Below are positions 7,979-16,260 of a stretch of 32,404 bases of DNA, in pieces (the stretch's first letter is position 1; the number at the start of each line of letters is the position of its first letter). Below the pieces are notes generated by a model, which saw nothing but the letters and a program-made list of their open reading frames with translations, was not told where the DNA came from and searched no databases. A program made the position numbers and the translations under genes. Location of the stretch: NCBI GenBank assembly GCA_964571815.1, contig CAZNDN010000034.1:1-32404 (forward strand), read 5' to 3'. This DNA comes from CAZNDN01 sp964571815. Its GTDB lineage: Bacteria > Fibrobacterota > Chitinivibrionia > Chitinivibrionales > WJKA01.

Positions 7979-9340
7979 CTACCCGAAAAACTCTTCGTAG
8001 AGTGCTTGCACGGCCCGTTTCTCATCCGCGGCGTCGATACCGAAGATCATGCTGATTTCGGAGCTTCCCTGATTGGCCATCTTGATATTGACGCCGGCGC
8101 GGGCCAGCGCCGACGCGGCCTGGGCCAGAACACCGACCTTGTGCACCAGACCTTCACCGACCACCGATACCAGAGCGATACCGAACTCGGTACGAAGAGC
8201 GTCGGGTTTCAGTCGCTCTTCGATCGCGCGTACCGTGGCGTTGATAATTTCCGGACTGAGCTGTTTTTGATCGAGAATAACCGAGATGTTGTCTACCCCC
8301 GAAGGGCAGTGTTCGTAGGAGAGGCCCAGTTCTTCAAAAATCCCCAGCAACCGACGCCCGAATCCCTTCTCGCGGTTCATGAGGAATTTCTCCAGCGAGA
8401 AGTTGCAGTAGTCTCCTCCGCCGGCAATCCCGACTACGTCGCGTTCGCCGGGAAGCCGTTTGGAGACGATAAGCGTACCTGCATTGTCGAGGTTGTTGGT
8501 ATTTCGAAGACGAATCGGGATCTTCTTGCGCATGGTCGGCTTCACCGCTTCATCGTGGAACACGTTGAAGCCGATGTAGGAGAGTTCACGCATTTCTCTG
8601 TAGGTGAGGGCGGGAATCTGGCCGGGATGGTCTACGAGGTGAGGACTTGTGCGGAAAATCCCGTCAACGTCGGTCCAGTTCTCGTACTCCGCGGCATCGA
8701 GCGCCTCGGCGAGAATGGCGCCGGTAAGGTCGGAGCCGCCCCGGCTGAAGGTGGCGATTTCACCGCCGGCGGTCAGTCCGAAGAACCCGGGAAACACTAC
8801 CACCTTCTCTTCGCAGATCTTCCTGAGGCCGGCCAGACGATTCGACGTCTCTTCCAGTGGCTGAGCATCACCGAACTCCTCGGTGACCAGCAGGCCCGCG
8901 TCCCCGGGGCCGACATACTCGGCAGTCGTTTCGTTTCGGTTCAGAAACCGGGCAAAGAGCCGTGCACACAGTTCTTCACCTGCGGCAATAACCTTGTCCC
9001 GGTACTTACGGGGATCGTCACGTGTTGACTCTACCCGTCCGTCAAGTATCTCAAGCACATCGTCGATCGATTGTCCCGCCATTACGAGCGAACCGAACAG
9101 CGACCGATACCGCCGCTTGACTTCGTTGATCTCCTCCGCGACATCCTCCTCCCGCAGTCGTTTCCGGACAACCCGGATCAGAAGGTCGGTTACTTTTACC
9201 GGAATGCCGGGGGCTTTCCCCGGCGCCGAGAGCACGATGCAGCGACGTGAGGGGTTGCGTTGAATTATTTCTTCGATTCTTTTGAGTTTCTCCGGTGTTG
9301 CGACCGAACTGCCGCCGAATTTGCATACAATCAATTCCAT
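7979..9340 (-). CDS. lysC: Aspartate kinase, monofunctional with ACT domains
   Basis: Aspartate kinase phosphorylates L-aspartate, the first step towards lysine, threonine, methionine and diaminopimelate. The 453-residue protein has the kinase signature KFGGSSVA at 7-14, VLSAPGK near 38, FSRGGSDLTGAILAEAL near 210-225 and WTDVDGI shortly after. Two ACT-type regulatory domains follow from about residue 310 (SGVDNISVILD and GIALVSVVGEGL...ARAGVNIKMANQGSSEIS). The second contains the GVNIKM...SEIS pattern typical of lysine-type feedback sites. No homoserine dehydrogenase is fused. ATG at 9340 (MELIVCKFGG) is preferred over an upstream in-frame codon at 9382 because it matches the family N-terminus and GAGGAG lies upstream. 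It is divergent from the sigma factor gene. The exact paralogue name is uncertain. Confidence 0.93.
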   Translation of the reverse strand: MELIVCKFGGSSVATPEKLKRIEEIIQRNPSRRCIVLSAPGKAPGIPVKVTDLLIRVVRKRLREEDVAEEINEVKRRYRSLFGSLVMAGQSIDDVLEILDGRVESTRDDPRKYRDKVIAAGEELCARLFARFLNRNETTAEYVGPGDAGLLVTEEFGDAQPLEETSNRLAGLRKICEEKVVVFPGFFGLTAGGEIATFSRGGSDLTGAILAEALDAAEYENWTDVDGIFRTSPHLVDHPGQIPALTYREMRELSYIGFNVFHDEAVKPTMRKKIPIRLRNTNNLDNAGTLIVSKRLPGERDVVGIAGGGDYCNFSLEKFLMNREKGFGRRLLGIFEELGLSYEHCPSGVDNISVILDQKQLSPEIINATVRAIEERLKPDALRTEFGIALVSVVGEGLVHKVGVLAQAASALARAGVNIKMANQGSSEISMIFGIDAADEKRAVQALYEEFFG

Positions 9341-9527
9341 TGTCTGTACAGCTCCTCTTCCCGTTACGCCGTGTGAGAGCATCTCTGAGCAGCCGGAATG
9401 CCGGCGGAAACGATTTCGACAAACAAGAAAAATACTAGATGACAGAGATACTTCCCGTCGGCTTCCTACGGTGATATACGCAAATCCGGCTCTCCGCCGG
9501 GGAACCGCGACGGTACCCGGAGGCCTA

Positions 9528-9556
9528 TTGACCCGAGTCTGTTTTGTAACTATATT
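9528..9556 (+). promoter_or_regulatory. Housekeeping promoter of the sigma factor gene
   Basis: TTGACC (9528-9533) and TATATT (9551-9556) are separated by exactly 17 bases. This is a near-consensus sigma-70 promoter, not the TAnnTTTG type of Bacteroidota. Transcription would begin near 9563, leaving a 35-base leader without a clear Shine-Dalgarno sequence. Confidence 0.75.
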
Positions 9557-9597
9557 ACCATCGGCGCCGTCCCGGGTTCTTCAGACAGACCTCATCC

Positions 9598-10467
9598 ATG
9601 TCACTACGCAAAGTCCCGAAGTCCACACCTCGATTTGTAAGTGAAGAGGGTGTGCAGGCTCTCTACCTCAGGGAGATCAGTAAGACGCATGCATTGAGCG
9701 CCGAAGAAGAGGCCCGGTTGGCGGTGCGTATCCGTGAGGGCGACCGCAAGGCGCTTGAGGCTCTGGTGCGGGCGAATCTCAGGTTCGTGGTCAGTGTATC
9801 GCGTACCTATCAAAACCAGGGATTGCCCTTGAGCGATTTGATCAACGAAGGGAACCTGGGTTTGATCAGGGCGGCGAAGCGATTCGACGAGAAGAAGAAT
9901 TTCAAGTTCATTTCCTACGCGGTGTGGTGGATTCGCCAGGGAATTCTCCAGTCTCTTGCGGAACACTCGCGTATCGTGAAGCTTCCGCTGAACAGAGTGG
10001 GGACAATCCACAAGATCGGCAAGACCCACGGGAGGCTGGAGCAGAAATACCGCCGTGCTCCCGGTGCCGCCGAAATAGCACGCGAACTCCATATCACCGA
10101 GGAAGAGGTTCAGGAGAGTATGAGAATCGGCGGTATTCACGTATCGCTTGACTCCGAACGGGGTATCGGAGACGAGACGAAGCTGATCGACATACTGCTC
10201 GACGAGGAGCAGGAACGAACGGATCACGGTGTGGAGGGGCTTTCACTCAGGGAAGAAGTTGCCGGGTTGCTCAGCAATCTTTCGGAGCGCGAGGATGAGA
10301 TAGTTCGACTGTATTTCGGGATCGATGAGGAATCGGCGCATACCCTTGAGGAAATAGGACTGCGTTTCAACCTCACGCGCGAGCGAGTGCGGCAGATCAA
10401 GGAAAAGGCGATGAGGCGCCTGACAAACCTGGCTCGATCGCGCTCTCTGGATACCTACGTGACGTGA
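9598..10467 (+). CDS. rpoD: RNA polymerase sigma factor, RpoD/SigA family (short form)
   Basis: This subunit gives RNA polymerase its promoter specificity. At 289 residues it lacks the long N-terminal region 1.1 of E. coli RpoD and matches the size and wording of the primary sigma factor of Bacteroidota. Region 1.2 is at about 15-47 (VQALYLREISKTHALSAEEEARLA). Region 2 is at about 55-125, with ANLRFVVSVSRTYQNQGLPLSDLINEGNLGLIRAAKRFDE and YAVWWIRQGILQSLAEHSRIVKLP. Region 3 is at about 135-205. Region 4 ends with the HTH TLEEIGLRFNLTRERVRQIKEKA, keeping the -35-contact residues of the TRERVRQ motif. It could be the main sigma or a close group 2 relative. The short form and FCB-type sequence favour the main sigma. 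No strong Shine-Dalgarno sequence precedes ATG 9598. Confidence 0.9.
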   Translation: MSLRKVPKSTPRFVSEEGVQALYLREISKTHALSAEEEARLAVRIREGDRKALEALVRANLRFVVSVSRTYQNQGLPLSDLINEGNLGLIRAAKRFDEKKNFKFISYAVWWIRQGILQSLAEHSRIVKLPLNRVGTIHKIGKTHGRLEQKYRRAPGAAEIARELHITEEEVQESMRIGGIHVSLDSERGIGDETKLIDILLDEEQERTDHGVEGLSLREEVAGLLSNLSEREDEIVRLYFGIDEESAHTLEEIGLRFNLTRERVRQIKEKAMRRLTNLARSRSLDTYVT

Positions 10468-10564
10468 GCAATTCTCACCATACGCAGACAACCTCACGGT
10501 ATCAAAAGGAAAAAAGGTTCATCGGCGGGGTGGGGGGACCGCGCATGGAGGCAGTAGGTCGGTT

Positions 10565-10894
10565 CTACCCCTCTTGAGTGGTGCCCAGACCGAAGTCCTT
10601 GATGAGCTTTACGGCGAGTTTGTCGACGAATTCCGCGGTGTTGTAGAAGCCGCTGCGGATCTTCTCCTGCGCTTCGGCAACTTTCTCGGGCCGCACATCG
10701 GCATGGTGCTCCATCTGAGCGGCCACGATCTCGATGCGCCCCCTCGTTTCGCTCAGTTGACGGGCGTTTGCCGAGAGTTCGGAACGGTCCGGCCGCGGTG
10801 CCCCGGCCGTCTTCTGCGACCGGTCCGTCCGCCGATTGCCTTCGGTCTTCCTGAATTCGCTGTTGAATGCTTCTGATACGTTCGTTATGCGCAT
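10565..10894 (-). CDS. flgM: Anti-sigma-28 factor FlgM
   Basis: FlgM holds FliA (sigma-28) inactive until the hook is complete and is then exported through the flagellum. The 109-residue protein has a disordered polar N-terminal half and a C-terminal sigma-binding part (RPEKVAEAQEKIRSGFYNTAEFVDKLAVKLI) that fits the FlgM pattern VRxxKVxxLKxAIxxGxYxVxxxxIAxxLI. The ATG at 10894 lies at the end of the first unit of a 95-bp tandem duplication. Upstream reads AAGGTGGTGATGTAGGG, of which AAGGTGG is the likely ribosome-binding site. A 30-codon upstream frame made by the duplication ends seven bases before this start's last base pair (TAG, then GG, then ATG). The sigma-28-type promoter at 11035-11061 fits autoregulation through FliA. 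No fliA gene is present in the window. Confidence 0.85.
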   Translation of the reverse strand: MRITNVSEAFNSEFRKTEGNRRTDRSQKTAGAPRPDRSELSANARQLSETRGRIEIVAAQMEHHADVRPEKVAEAQEKIRSGFYNTAEFVDKLAVKLIKDFGLGTTQEG

Positions 10895-11031
10895 CCCTAC
10901 ATCACCACCTTCCCTGGTCGCAAACTTCTTCTATTCTCGGTCTTCCTGAATTCGCTGTTGAATGCTTCTGATACGTTCGTTATGCGCATCCCTACATCAC
11001 CACCTTCCCTGGTCGCAAACTTCTTCTATTC
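10842..11031. repeat. Perfect 95-bp tandem duplication over the flgM start
   Basis: Bases 10842-10936 and 10937-11031 are identical. The unit holds the flgM ribosome-binding region, its ATG and its first 17 codons. Because 95 is not a multiple of three, the upstream ATG (10989) is out of frame with the downstream one. The lack of any mismatch means the event is recent, kept by gene conversion, or an assembly error; both outer edges are unique sequence. Confidence 0.95.
10897..10989 (-). CDS. 30-codon upstream ORF created by the flgM duplication
   Basis: The upstream copy of the flgM start keeps the same ribosome-binding site and ATG. It encodes the first 18 residues of FlgM (MRITNVSEAFNSEFRKTE) and then, after the duplication joint, 12 unrelated residues ending in VVM and TAG. 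The TAG is followed by GG and the real flgM ATG, an arrangement that allows terminating ribosomes to reinitiate. Being nearer to the promoter, this start may be used first. No function for the peptide itself is implied. Confidence 0.5.
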   Translation of the reverse strand: MRITNVSEAFNSEFRKTENRRSLRPGKVVM

Positions 11032-11034
11032 GTT

Positions 11035-11061
11035 GTATCGGAAGAAATGAGCCAAACTTTA
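11035..11061 (-). promoter_or_regulatory. Sigma-28 (FliA)-type promoter for flgM
   Basis: On the minus strand TAAAGTTT begins at 11061. TCCGATAC (11042-11035) follows TAAA after 15 bases, the consensus spacing. The whole element lies just upstream of the 95-bp duplication, so any transcript would carry both copies. It is the best match of the three such promoters in the window. Confidence 0.8.
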
Positions 11062-11240
11062 GGGTTTTCGTGAAGGTCGCATGCCGATTCCCCAAAAAAC
11101 ACCTTCCGTTGTACGCCGGAGCATGGTCGACAATTTGAACTGTTTGCGCAGACTCTTTGTAACCCCTTTGTAAGTCATATAGTTACAACGTATGGTGTCC
11201 CTCCGTCCGCAAACCTCGGCCGCCTTCCGCCGACATTCTT

Positions 11241-12440
11241 CTACTGAATCGTTCCTATCATATCGAACATGGGCATGTACATGGCAATCAACATGCCGCC
11301 GATCACAATACCCATCACCACAATCATGAGTGGTTCGAGCACCGATGTGAGCGCGTCCACCGCGGCGTCAACCTCCTCACGGTAGAACTGGGCAATCTTG
11401 GTCAGCATGCCCGAAAGGTCACCGGTCTTTTCGCCGACCGCGATCATGTGAATCACCATGGGCGGGAAAACGCCCGTATCTTTCAACGGTTCTGCGATCG
11501 TAAGTCCTCCGGTGATCTTTTCAAGCGTCCGAAACAGTCCTTTCTCCAGGACGGCGTTTCCGGCGGTCTTGGCCGTAATGGAGAGCGCATCGAGAATTGA
11601 TACGCCGCTGGAAAGCAGCGTCGACAGCGTCTGGGAGAACCTGCTGATGGCGCCCTTGCGCTCAAGATTGCCGAGAATCGGCATTCTGAGCTTGATACCG
11701 TCAATCTTGTAGCGCCCGTTTTCGGTTCGGTAGTACAAGATGATCGCCGTGACAATCGCGCCCATAATCAGCAGAAGAAATACGGCGTTGGAGCGCAGAA
11801 AGTTTGAGAGACCCATGACCACGCGGGTAGGAAGCGGCAATTGCCCCCCGACATCGGCAAACATCTGCGCGAAGGTAGGCACGACAAATGTCAGCATAAT
11901 GATAGTAACTCCGACGGCAACCACCGCCAGGATAACCGGATAGGTCATGGCCCCCTTGATTTTTCGTCGAAGGGCGTCGGCCTTTTCCTGATAATCGGCA
12001 AGACGTGTGAGGATGACATCGAGGTTTCCCGACGCCTCACCGGCGGAGATCATATTGCAGAAGAGCTGCGAGAAGATCTTGGGATGTTTTCGCAGAGAAT
12101 CGGCCAGGGTGCTGCCGCCCTGAATGTCGGCCGAGACCTGCTTGACGGTTCCGGCCAGGATCTTGTTCTCGGTCTGGGAAGAAAGAATATCAAGGCACTG
12201 CACGAGCGGAAGCCCCGCGGAGGTCATCGCTGAGAACTGCCTGGTGAAGCGGCTGAGTTCCTGCAGCTTCACGCCGCTGCCGAGGGTCAGATTGATCTCA
12301 AGGGGTTTGGGCTTGACCGAAATAGTCCTGACTTTCTTTTTGCGCAGCAGGCTCATTACTTCGTTCTTGCTTCCGGCCTGAATCTCGCCCTTGATCTGTT
12401 TGCCGCCCGCCGTGGCTCCGACATAGATATACCTGGGCAT
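11241..12440 (-). CDS. pilC: Type IV pilus inner-membrane platform protein PilC
   Basis: PilC (GspF family) is the inner-membrane platform that couples the pilus ATPases to the growing or shrinking fibre. The 399-residue protein is the usual size. It has two T2SSF domains, at about 70-190 and 270-395, and three membrane segments: AMTYPVILAVVAVGVTIIML, AVFLLLIMGAIVTAIILYY and the C-terminal LMIVVMGIVIGGMLIAMY. Family motifs include FTRQFSAMTSAGLPLVQCL and ISAGEASGNLDVILTRLADY, repeated in the second half as IAVGEKTGDLSGMLTKIA. The start codon lies three bases after the pilT stop, with AAGGAGTG inside the end of pilT. Order pilB-pilT-pilC is a common core arrangement. No prepilin or prepilin peptidase gene is in the window. 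Confidence 0.95.
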   Translation of the reverse strand: MPRYIYVGATAGGKQIKGEIQAGSKNEVMSLLRKKKVRTISVKPKPLEINLTLGSGVKLQELSRFTRQFSAMTSAGLPLVQCLDILSSQTENKILAGTVKQVSADIQGGSTLADSLRKHPKIFSQLFCNMISAGEASGNLDVILTRLADYQEKADALRRKIKGAMTYPVILAVVAVGVTIIMLTFVVPTFAQMFADVGGQLPLPTRVVMGLSNFLRSNAVFLLLIMGAIVTAIILYYRTENGRYKIDGIKLRMPILGNLERKGAISRFSQTLSTLLSSGVSILDALSITAKTAGNAVLEKGLFRTLEKITGGLTIAEPLKDTGVFPPMVIHMIAVGEKTGDLSGMLTKIAQFYREEVDAAVDALTSVLEPLMIVVMGIVIGGMLIAMYMPMFDMIGTIQ

Positions 12441-12443
12441 ACG

Positions 12444-13508
12444 TTACACTCCTTGATCCAGTAGCTTTTTCAGTCCATCGGGATCGGGGCTCTTACCCAT
12501 CGCGTCCTTGAGTGAGACCAGTCGCTTGCGGAACAGCCCGGCCAGCGAAGCGTTCATCGTCTGCATACCGTACTGCCGGCCGATTTCGATCATGCCCTGC
12601 ATCTGATGGACTTTGTCGTCGCGAATCAGCGCCCGAATCGCCGGCGTGGCGACCAGGATTTCGCACGCCATGATCCGCCCCCCGCCCTGCACCCTGGGCA
12701 GAAGCGCCTGGCTGATAACCGCCTCCAGGACCATGGAAAGCTGGGCCCTGACCGTTGCTTTCTGCTCCGATGGGAAGACATCGATGACCCGGTTGATTGT
12801 CTGCGCGGCCGAGTTGGTATGCAATGTTGCGAGCGTCAAGTGGCCCGTCTCGGCTATGGTCAGCGCCGCCTGGATTGTCTCCAGGTCGCGCATCTCGCCG
12901 ATGAGCACGAAATCGGGGTCCTGGCGGAGAGCGACACGGAGGGCGCTGGAGAACGTCTGGGTGTCCTGACGGACTTCGCGCTGGTTGATGATGCACTTCT
13001 TGTGCGGGTGCACGAACTCAATTGGATCTTCAACCGTGAGAATGTGCCCTTCCTTTTCGGAATTGATTTTGTCGACCATGCTTGCCAGAGTCGTCGTCTT
13101 GCCGCTGCCCGTCGGGCCGGTAACCAGCACGAGACCGTTGGGCTTGTCCAACAGTCGGGCGACCACCTGCGGAAGCCCCAGGGCCTCCAGCGAATGAATT
13201 CGATAGGGAATCTGACGGATCGCGGCGGCAGCGCAGCCTCGCTGGAGGAAAACGTTGGCTCGAAAGCGGGAAAGGTTGCGCACTCCAAAGGAGAAGTCGA
13301 CCTCCTTGGACTGTTCGAACGTCTTCTTCTGTTCTTCGTTCATGACGCTGTATGCCAGCGACAGGACCTGATCGGGATCGAGTTTGTCGACTCCCTGCGG
13401 CACCAGCCTTCCGTCCAGTCTGTACAGCGGAGGTGAGCCCGCGGTCAGATGAAGGTCCGAGGCGTTCATATCCAGCACTTGCTTGAGCATTTCCTGGATC
13501 GATACCAT
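12444..13508 (-). CDS. pilT: Type IV pilus retraction ATPase PilT
   Basis: PilT is the hexameric ATPase that depolymerises the pilus and drives twitching. All family motifs are present in 354 residues: N-terminal ASDLHLTAGSPP, Walker A GPTGSGKTTT at about 131-140, the Asp box TVEDPIEFVH, Walker B DFVLIGEMRDLET near 200-208 and the His box TLATLHTNSA. The C-terminal AIRALIRDDKVHQ corresponds to the AIRNLIRE motif required for retraction, which distinguishes PilT from PilB. The ATG at 13508 has AGGAAG about 12 bases upstream. A 135-base spacer with no gene separates it from pilB; the next gene pilC follows after three bases. Confidence 0.95.
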   Translation of the reverse strand: MVSIQEMLKQVLDMNASDLHLTAGSPPLYRLDGRLVPQGVDKLDPDQVLSLAYSVMNEEQKKTFEQSKEVDFSFGVRNLSRFRANVFLQRGCAAAAIRQIPYRIHSLEALGLPQVVARLLDKPNGLVLVTGPTGSGKTTTLASMVDKINSEKEGHILTVEDPIEFVHPHKKCIINQREVRQDTQTFSSALRVALRQDPDFVLIGEMRDLETIQAALTIAETGHLTLATLHTNSAAQTINRVIDVFPSEQKATVRAQLSMVLEAVISQALLPRVQGGGRIMACEILVATPAIRALIRDDKVHQMQGMIEIGRQYGMQTMNASLAGLFRKRLVSLKDAMGKSPDPDGLKKLLDQGV

Positions 13509-13643
13509 GGTGAAAAACTACTTCCTGAGTAGAGGTGAACTCAATCACAACCCGCTTCTCTTACCTCGGAGCACCATCGGCCGAGAGATTCACCCACTGC
13601 CGGCCGGCGTCCCGCTTTGCGCCCCGTTTCGCTCCATGGATGC

Positions 13644-15341
13644 CTATCCCTCGGAGGTCAGTGTGATAACCTCTTCGACGGTTGTTGCGCCCGTGCGCAA
13701 TTTCTCGATCGCCGATTTCCTCAATGTAATCATTCCTTCCTCCAGGGCCTGTGCCCTGAGTTCATTGGGAGTGGCCCGATGAATGATCATCTCCTGAATC
13801 GCCGGGGATATGGGTAGGACTTCGTAGAGTCCAACCCTGCCGGCGTAACCCGTATCATTGCAGAGGGCGCACCCTTTTCCTTCGAACAGGGTGAACTGCG
13901 ATGCTTCCTCCCGGGGGATGCCCAGCGCTCCGGTCAGCTCGGCGGTCCGGTCGGCGGCCGGCGCCTTGCAGTTGCCGCACACTCTCCGGATCAATCGCTG
14001 CGCAATGATGGTGCGGACCGACGACGACACCAGGAACGGCTCAACTCCCATGTCAAGCATACGCGCGATTGTGGCCACGGAGTTGTTGGTGTGGAGGGTG
14101 CTGAAGACGAGGTGACCGGTGAGGGCGGCCTTGATGGCGATTTCGATGGTTTCGAGGTCTCGAATCTCGCCGACCATGACGATGTCGGGGTCCTGCCTGA
14201 GGAAGGAGCGGAGGGCCGCGGCAAAGGTAAGCCCGATGTCGCTGTTGACGTTCACCTGATTGATGCCGTCGATATTGTACTCCACCGGGTCTTCGGCCGT
14301 CATGATATTCACCGGAGGCTTGTTCAACAGGCTCAACGCCGAGTACAGCGTGGTAGTCTTCCCGCTCCCCGTAGGCCCGGTCACGAGCATCATCCCGAAG
14401 GGCGATTGGAGGGTCTCCTTGACATGAGAGAGGCTCTGAGAGGGGATGCCCAGCTTATTCAGGTCAAGCACCAGGTTGGATGCATCCAGAATACGCATCA
14501 CGACCTTTTCCCCGTAGATGGTTGGTATCGTACTCACCCGGATATCCACGGTGTTCATGCCGATCTTGATCTTGATCCGCCCGTCCTGGGGCAACCGTCG
14601 CTCCGAAATATCAAGGTCGGACATGATCTTGATGCGCGAGATGATCGCGGGACGGAGGCGATAGGGGAGGTTGGAGACTTCGATGAGCTTGCCGTCGATA
14701 CGATACCGGACGCGGAACACCTTTTCGTACGACTCGATATGGATGTCGCTTGCTCCCTTGCGCACGCTTTCGACGATCAGGTGGTTGACCAGCTTCACCA
14801 CCGGCGCATCGGAGACCGCCGTACTGATATCGTCGGGCTCTTCGTCGTTCTCGCTCTCGAGCACCTCGAAATCGGTGTCCTTGATGTCGTCCAGAATGCC
14901 GTCGACGTCGCCTTCGTCCTCATAATAGAGCTTGATCGCGTTCTTGATATCTTCTTCGGGCGCGACCACCGGTTTGACGGTGCAGCCCGTCAGAAACTTC
15001 ACGGCATCAACCACGAAAAGGTTCCGCGGGTCGGAAATGGCCACGGTGAGCACCTTCCGGGTCTTTTGAACCGCAATGATATTGTATTTCCGGGCAATAT
15101 CGGGGGGTATGATCTCGACGACCTTCTGATCGAGATCAAGCTCCTTGAGCGTCAGATTCCCGCTCTCCAGTTGTTTGGCCAGGAAATTGACAATTACTTC
15201 TTCACCGCTGATTACTCCCGTTGCAATCAGTGCTTCGGTGAACCCCGAATTCCGCGCCTTCTGGTGTTTCAGGCAGAGAAGGATCTGTTCCCTGGTGATC
15301 ACGCCCTGCTGGAGCAGAAGCTCTTTGAGTTTTTTTTCCAT
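13644..15341 (-). CDS. pilB: Type IV pilus extension ATPase PilB
   Basis: PilB powers pilus assembly. The 565-residue protein starts with an N-terminal MshEN/T2SSE_N domain (about 1-150: LLQQGVITREQILLCL and IPPDIARKYNIIAV). The catalytic core has SDIHIESYEK, RLPQDGRI, Walker A GPTGSGKTTTLY at about 316-327, TAEDPVEYNI, Walker B DIVMVGEIRDLET and the His box STLHTNNS. Two CxxC pairs (CGNC near 454 and CALC near 492) form the zinc site typical of PilB/GspE. MshEN domains can bind c-di-GMP in some PilB proteins. Whether this one does is not visible from the sequence. The gene lies 82 bases downstream of the four-gene envelope operon, on the same strand. No strong Shine-Dalgarno sequence precedes the ATG at 15341. 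Confidence 0.95.
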   Translation of the reverse strand: MEKKLKELLLQQGVITREQILLCLKHQKARNSGFTEALIATGVISGEEVIVNFLAKQLESGNLTLKELDLDQKVVEIIPPDIARKYNIIAVQKTRKVLTVAISDPRNLFVVDAVKFLTGCTVKPVVAPEEDIKNAIKLYYEDEGDVDGILDDIKDTDFEVLESENDEEPDDISTAVSDAPVVKLVNHLIVESVRKGASDIHIESYEKVFRVRYRIDGKLIEVSNLPYRLRPAIISRIKIMSDLDISERRLPQDGRIKIKIGMNTVDIRVSTIPTIYGEKVVMRILDASNLVLDLNKLGIPSQSLSHVKETLQSPFGMMLVTGPTGSGKTTTLYSALSLLNKPPVNIMTAEDPVEYNIDGINQVNVNSDIGLTFAAALRSFLRQDPDIVMVGEIRDLETIEIAIKAALTGHLVFSTLHTNNSVATIARMLDMGVEPFLVSSSVRTIIAQRLIRRVCGNCKAPAADRTAELTGALGIPREEASQFTLFEGKGCALCNDTGYAGRVGLYEVLPISPAIQEMIIHRATPNELRAQALEEGMITLRKSAIEKLRTGATTVEEVITLTSEG

Positions 15342-15423
15342 ACGATGGTTGAACGCCCAACGACGATGACGAATATGCCTCTCAGACTACATTCTACCGT
15401 TTCGGACGCCGTCCTTTCAAGCA

Positions 15424-16260
15424 TCAGTGCGAGTCGGCAAGGACCGTTTCGCCGCGTCGCCGCACGAACGAATAAGCGAAGCCTGAGGGGGAGGCGCGGA
15501 GAATGTTGCCTGATACGCCGGTCCGCGTTGCGGGGGAGCGGGAGAGCGCGACAAGGAAGCGGGGACGCAAGAGGTTGCGCGCCGTGCGCCCTTCCGATTC
15601 GGTCGCGTGCAGCAGTACGATCACATCGGTTTTTTCCTTCCATTGTCGTGTCCTGACTGAATCGGAGAAGGCCGGCAGGGAGTCGGCGACAAGCATGACG
15701 GTTTCGTTGTTGTAGATCACGAGCACGGAGTTGTGGGACCCCGGGGGACCGCCCGCGAACAGGCGCATGGTGTTGTCGTCCACGAACGACTCGCCGTGGA
15801 CGGGCCGGAGCCGGCCGGCGCTTCCGGGGAGCGGCGATGCCGTATCGGCCGCGGCCTGCGTGATAACCGTCCATCGGGACGGAACGCTCGTACAACGGCT
15901 CCGGAGTGCGAATCCCTCCGATGTCTTCCGGGTTATCAGATGCCACTGACCCGGGGGAGTCCGGATCGGAGAGCCGGAAGAATCAATCGTGCTCCGTGGG
16001 AGGACAATTACGGTGGGCCGTGAATCCCCGGGATCGACGGTGATCGTGCAGATTGAGGAGTCTCCGCGGATGTGTACCGTGGATTCCGGGGAAAAAGGAT
16101 TGGTGCGGGGGTGACGGGAGTACCAGGCCAGGGCGGCGGCCAGCGCGACAAGGACGGCCAGGCGAATGAAATATCGCGGCCCCATGTCCCGCCGCTGAAA
16201 CACGGGAGAGGTTCGCATCCGTATGCGTTCGTACCGTGTGTCCCTCTCACTCGGCTTCAC
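15424..16260 (-). CDS. Membrane-anchored protein resembling a degenerate metallo-beta-lactamase fold
   Basis: 278 residues. One membrane segment lies at about 31-46 (FIRLAVLVALAAALAWY), with an Arg-rich cytoplasmic start and the rest predicted outside the cytoplasm. The C-terminal half has a spacing reminiscent of the ComEC metallo-beta-lactamase domain: NSVLVIYNNETVMLVADSL where that family has SVVLxxxYGxxxxLLTGD, then KTDVIVLLHATESE where it has DVLKxxHHGSxxS, then RPRFLVALS. The HxHxDH metal site is absent, and His is replaced at the other positions. So if the resemblance is real the protein is not a normal hydrolase. The GTG start at 16260 overlaps the end of the giant TPR gene by 14 bases and has GGGGAG just upstream. 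M26 is an alternative start. The family is otherwise unrecognised. Confidence 0.55.
   Translation of the reverse strand: MKPSERDTRYERIRMRTSPVFQRRDMGPRYFIRLAVLVALAAALAWYSRHPRTNPFSPESTVHIRGDSSICTITVDPGDSRPTVIVLPRSTIDSSGSPIRTPPGQWHLITRKTSEGFALRSRCTSVPSRWTVITQAAADTASPLPGSAGRLRPVHGESFVDDNTMRLFAGGPPGSHNSVLVIYNNETVMLVADSLPAFSDSVRTRQWKEKTDVIVLLHATESEGRTARNLLRPRFLVALSRSPATRTGVSGNILRASPSGFAYSFVRRRGETVLADSH

Noticed and set aside
7550..9028. Long plus-strand frame across the chaperone and aspartate kinase genes
   Set aside because: Antisense shadow of the aspartate kinase gene; the encoded sequence resembles no protein.
14091..15656. Plus-strand frame of 521 codons opposite pilB
   Set aside because: His/Asp-rich shadow of a well-supported gene caused by high GC.
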